Below, piece after piece: positions 5,865-8,094 of a stretch of DNA of 8,094 nt. Within the stretch, counting starts at the first letter, position 1; each line of letters starts with the position of its first letter. A program made the position numbers and the translations under genes. A model generated the notes under the pieces. It worked only from the letters and a program-made list of their open reading frames with translations. It was not told the DNA's origin and ran no database searches. The DNA lies in the NCBI GenBank assembly GCA_902797925.1, contig CADBUT010000390.1:1-8094 (forward strand), given 5' to 3'. The stretch comes from an uncultured Spirochaetaceae bacterium. Its GTDB lineage: Bacteria; Spirochaetota; Spirochaetia; Treponematales; Treponemataceae.

Positions 5865-5868
5865 AGAA

Positions 5869-7071
5869 ATGGCTAAAATTCAAATGAAAACACCGGTTGC
5901 CGAGCTTGACGGCGACGAGATGACCAGAGTTCTTTGGGCTGTAATCAAAGAAAAGCTTCTTGAACCTTTTGTAGATTTAAAAACAGAATATTACGATTTG
6001 GGCTTGAAAGCCCGCGACGATTCAGATGATAAAATCACATACGAGGCTGCTGCCGCAATCAAGCGGCTCGGCGTTGGCGTAAAATGCGCCACAATCACAT
6101 CGAATGCTGCGCGCATGGAAGAATATAAGCTCAAGCAGCTTACGCCAAGCCCGAACGGCATAATCAGGGCAGAACTTGACGGCACAGTTTTCCGAAAACC
6201 GATTATCGTAAAGAACGTAAAACCTGCCGTAAAAAGCTGGAAAAAGCCTTTCATCATGGGCAGACATGCTTATGGCGATGTTTACAAGAACTGCGAAATG
6301 TACGTTGACCGCCCCGGAAAAGCGGAGCTTGTCTTTACAGACGAGAACGGCAACGAAACACGCAAGACAATCATGCAGATGAAAGGCCCGGGCGTCATTC
6401 AGGGAATCCACAACCTCGATAAGTCTATAGAAAGCTTTGCGCGCTGCTGCTTCAGATACGCGCTCGACGAAAAGGTTGATGTCTGGTTTGCCACAAAAGA
6501 CACAATCAGCAAGACTTACGACGGCCGCTTCAAGGAAATTTTCCAGACAATCTTCGATTCTGAATTCAAGGCTGATTTTGATAAGAACGGCCTGACCTAC
6601 TTTTATACACTCATCGACGACGTTGTTGCGCGCGTAATGAAGCACGAAGGCGGCATTCTTTGGGCTTGCAAAAACTATGACGGCGACGTAATGAGCGACA
6701 TGGTTGCTTCTGCAAGCGGCAGCCTTTCTATGATGACGAGCGTTCTAGTTTCGCCGGACGGAAAATTCGAGTACGAAGCTGCACACGGCACAGTTCAGCG
6801 CCACTACTACCGCTATTTGAAGGGCGAAAAGACTTCGACAAACCCGATTGCGCTTATCTTTGCATGGACTGGTGCGCTTGCCAAGCGCGGCGAGCTTGAC
6901 GGCACGCCGGAGCTTGTTGATTTTGCGCACAAGCTTGAAAAAGCAACGCTCGGTCTTATTGAAGACGGCATAATGACAGGTGACTTGAAAGCGCTTGCCG
7001 AACCTGCTCCGAAAGAGATTCTCAATTCTTGGGATTTCATCGACCGGATTGCAGAACGTCTTTCAAAGTAA
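5869..7071 (+). CDS. icd: NADP-dependent isocitrate dehydrogenase, eukaryote-type (subfamily II)
   Basis: Cytoplasmic enzyme that oxidatively decarboxylates isocitrate to 2-oxoglutarate with NADP+, supplying NADPH and the carbon skeleton for glutamate. The 400-residue protein resembles the homodimeric eukaryotic IDH1/IDH2 type much more than E. coli Icd. Alignment from memory of human IDH1 gives T77, S94 (SPNG), R100, R109 and R132 (GRHAYGD) and Y139 at the same numbers. K210 and the metal ligands D250, D273 and D277 sit two residues earlier than in the human enzyme. R311 and H312 in HGTVQRHY match the Arg/His pair that binds the NADP 2'-phosphate, so NADP preference is inferred. The frame is open 50 codons further upstream, but the typical opening MAKIQMKTPVAELDGDEMTR and GAGGT at 5860 fix this start. 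pyrKD follows after 20 bases, so co-transcription is likely. Confidence 0.96.
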   Translation: MAKIQMKTPVAELDGDEMTRVLWAVIKEKLLEPFVDLKTEYYDLGLKARDDSDDKITYEAAAAIKRLGVGVKCATITSNAARMEEYKLKQLTPSPNGIIRAELDGTVFRKPIIVKNVKPAVKSWKKPFIMGRHAYGDVYKNCEMYVDRPGKAELVFTDENGNETRKTIMQMKGPGVIQGIHNLDKSIESFARCCFRYALDEKVDVWFATKDTISKTYDGRFKEIFQTIFDSEFKADFDKNGLTYFYTLIDDVVARVMKHEGGILWACKNYDGDVMSDMVASASGSLSMMTSVLVSPDGKFEYEAAHGTVQRHYYRYLKGEKTSTNPIALIFAWTGALAKRGELDGTPELVDFAHKLEKATLGLIEDGIMTGDLKALAEPAPKEILNSWDFIDRIAERLSK

Positions 7072-7078
7072 CAAAAAC

Positions 7079-7084
7079 GAGGAG
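7079..7084 (+). promoter_or_regulatory. Ribosome binding site of pyrKD
   Basis: GAGGAG lies seven bases before the ATG at 7092, inside the 20-base gap after the icd stop. No promoter or terminator fits in the gap, which supports an icd-pyrKD transcript. Confidence 0.75.
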
Positions 7085-7091
7085 CGGTTCT

Positions 7092-8094
7092 ATGTCAAAG
7101 ATTTTAGACTGCAACAATGTTGCTTATCCTGAATTTACGAAAGGCAAGGTGATTTCCTGCAAGGCTGAAAAAAGCGCAGTGCCGGAAAACAGCGTCTTTG
7201 CGCTTGTTCTTGCAGTAAAAGGCGATAAAAAGCCGCTGCCGGGGCAATTTTACATGCTGCACGCACTCAAAAGCGATGTGCTGCTCGGCCGCCCTATCAG
7301 CGTTTTCCATTCAGAGCAGAAAAAAGACTATGTAGAGATTACTTTTCTGATTCTTGAAAAAGGCACAGGCACAAAAGAACTTTGCCGCCTTGCAAAAGAT
7401 GACGAAATAAGCATCTTAGGCCCGCTCGGCAACATCTTTCCAAAAACTGAAAACGGAAAAGCCCTGATTGTCGGCGGCGGCATCGGTGTTGCACCTGTTG
7501 CCGGTTTTGCAGAAACGCTCAAAGACAAGTCTTATGATTTTTACGCATGCTTCAAGAGCGGCAAATACGGTCTGGATAAAATAAAGCCTGAAAAGCTAGT
7601 AATCACAACTGACGACGGCAGCGTGGGCATTAAAGGCATGTTGCCGGCCGCGCTTACAGCTGAAACCATAAAAGCCGGAAATTATTCAGCTGTTTATGCT
7701 TGCGGCCCTACCCCGATGCTCGCCTATGTCAAAAAAATAGCAGAAGAAGCCGGTGTTTTGTGCTATCTCAGCATGGAAGCACACATGGCTTGCGGCATGG
7801 GCGTCTGCCTCGGCTGCACGATTGACACGACAGAGGGCAACAAACGCTGCTGCAAAGACGGGCCTGTCTTTGACAGCCGCATAATCAAATTTCCGCAGTT
7901 CAAAGATTCATTTTCGTCAAAAGCCCAGCCGCGCAAAGAACCGCTCAACGGAGAACCTGACGTTTCAGTTTCAATTAAAGGTGTGCGCCTGAGCAACCCG
8001 CTCATCGGCAGCTCCGGCACATTCGGTTTCGGCACGGAATATGCGCCTGTTTTCGATGTGAACCGTCTCGGCGGCATCGCTTCAAAAGGGCTTA
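7092..8094 (+). CDS. Fused dihydroorotate dehydrogenase B: PyrK electron-transfer domain plus PyrD (3' end beyond window)
   Basis: NAD-dependent oxidation of dihydroorotate to orotate in pyrimidine synthesis. Separate PyrD (FMN) and PyrK (FAD, 2Fe-2S) subunits normally pass electrons to NAD+. Here 334 codons read without a stop from one ATG. Residues 1 to about 268 are a complete PyrK: the FAD motif RPIS (67-70), the nucleotide-binding GGGIGVAP (128-135), CGPTPML (204-210) and cluster cysteines C234, C239, C242 and C254 in a C-x4-C-x2-C-x11-C pattern ending in CKDGPVF. About 20 linker residues, rich in Lys, Ser and Pro, follow. From about 291 the type 1B PyrD N-terminus begins: VSIKGVRLSNPLIGSSGTFG, then TEYAPVFDVNRLGG and SKG with the FMN-contacting Lys near 332. 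Only about 44 PyrD residues are in the window, and the full fusion would be near 600. No stop, start with Shine-Dalgarno or frame change is seen at the junction. Confidence 0.93.
   Translation, partial: MSKILDCNNVAYPEFTKGKVISCKAEKSAVPENSVFALVLAVKGDKKPLPGQFYMLHALKSDVLLGRPISVFHSEQKKDYVEITFLILEKGTGTKELCRLAKDDEISILGPLGNIFPKTENGKALIVGGGIGVAPVAGFAETLKDKSYDFYACFKSGKYGLDKIKPEKLVITTDDGSVGIKGMLPAALTAETIKAGNYSAVYACGPTPMLAYVKKIAEEAGVLCYLSMEAHMACGMGVCLGCTIDTTEGNKRCCKDGPVFDSRIIKFPQFKDSFSSKAQPRKEPLNGEPDVSVSIKGVRLSNPLIGSSGTFGFGTEYAPVFDVNRLGGIASKGL

Noticed and set aside
5719..5868. Upstream in-frame extension of icd by 50 codons.
   Set aside because: The extra residues have no likeness to the IDH family, run through the palindrome and predicted promoter, and lack a ribosome binding site. 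The ATG at 5869 has GAGGT just upstream and the normal family N-terminus.
6022..6645. A 207-residue minus-strand frame opposite icd.
   Set aside because: It lies wholly inside icd on the other strand, has no Shine-Dalgarno or recognisable domain, and reflects the codon pattern of icd.
7763..8077. Minus-strand frame opposite pyrKD.
   Set aside because: It overlaps the PyrK cluster-binding and PyrD start motifs, which are convincing on the plus strand. It has no independent support.

Overview
The window carries seven protein-coding genes in two divergent blocks around a structured intergenic region at about 5588-5868. Two genes run off the window edges. Composition is moderate in GC, genes are tightly packed and Shine-Dalgarno sites are strong. 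A yajC-secD-secF operon, an MEP-pathway ispH and a eukaryote-type NADP isocitrate dehydrogenase together fit a host- or gut-associated spirochaete such as Treponema. That assignment is an impression from protein character, not a database result, and I hold it at moderate to low confidence.

Minus strand, read right to left: a promoter near 5631-5660 drives yajC (5587-5195), secD (5164-3428) and secF (3428-2226). These are accessory subunits of the Sec translocon, and secD and secF share one base. The operon ends in a noncoding stretch with two inverted copies of a 30-base palindromic element and then a strong intrinsic terminator. ispH (2062-1190) starts only 14 bases beyond the terminator's T-run. 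It has no Shine-Dalgarno but has an extended -10 placed as for a leaderless mRNA. valS follows (1085 to beyond base 1) with its own promoter and a short hairpin leader, and only its N-terminal 361 codons are present.

Plus strand, read left to right: an extended -10 promoter near 5773-5802 and a leader hairpin precede icd (5869-7071, NADP-dependent isocitrate dehydrogenase). Twenty bases later comes an open-ended frame (7092 to the window end) that reads without a stop from a full PyrK (FAD/2Fe-2S electron-transfer subunit) into the N-terminus of PyrD. This is a PyrK-PyrD fusion form of NAD-dependent dihydroorotate dehydrogenase, normally encoded by two genes.

The genes are mostly housekeeping: protein export, isoprenoid precursors, valine tRNA charging, 2-oxoglutarate supply and pyrimidine synthesis. 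The items most worth a second look are the pyrKD fusion, the covarying inverted palindrome pair with a promoter embedded in one copy, the terminator and possible leaderless start in front of ispH, the enlarged exported domain of SecF, and the different codon style of the sec block compared with both flanks. I saw no defence system, insertion sequence, tRNA, rRNA or CRISPR array.
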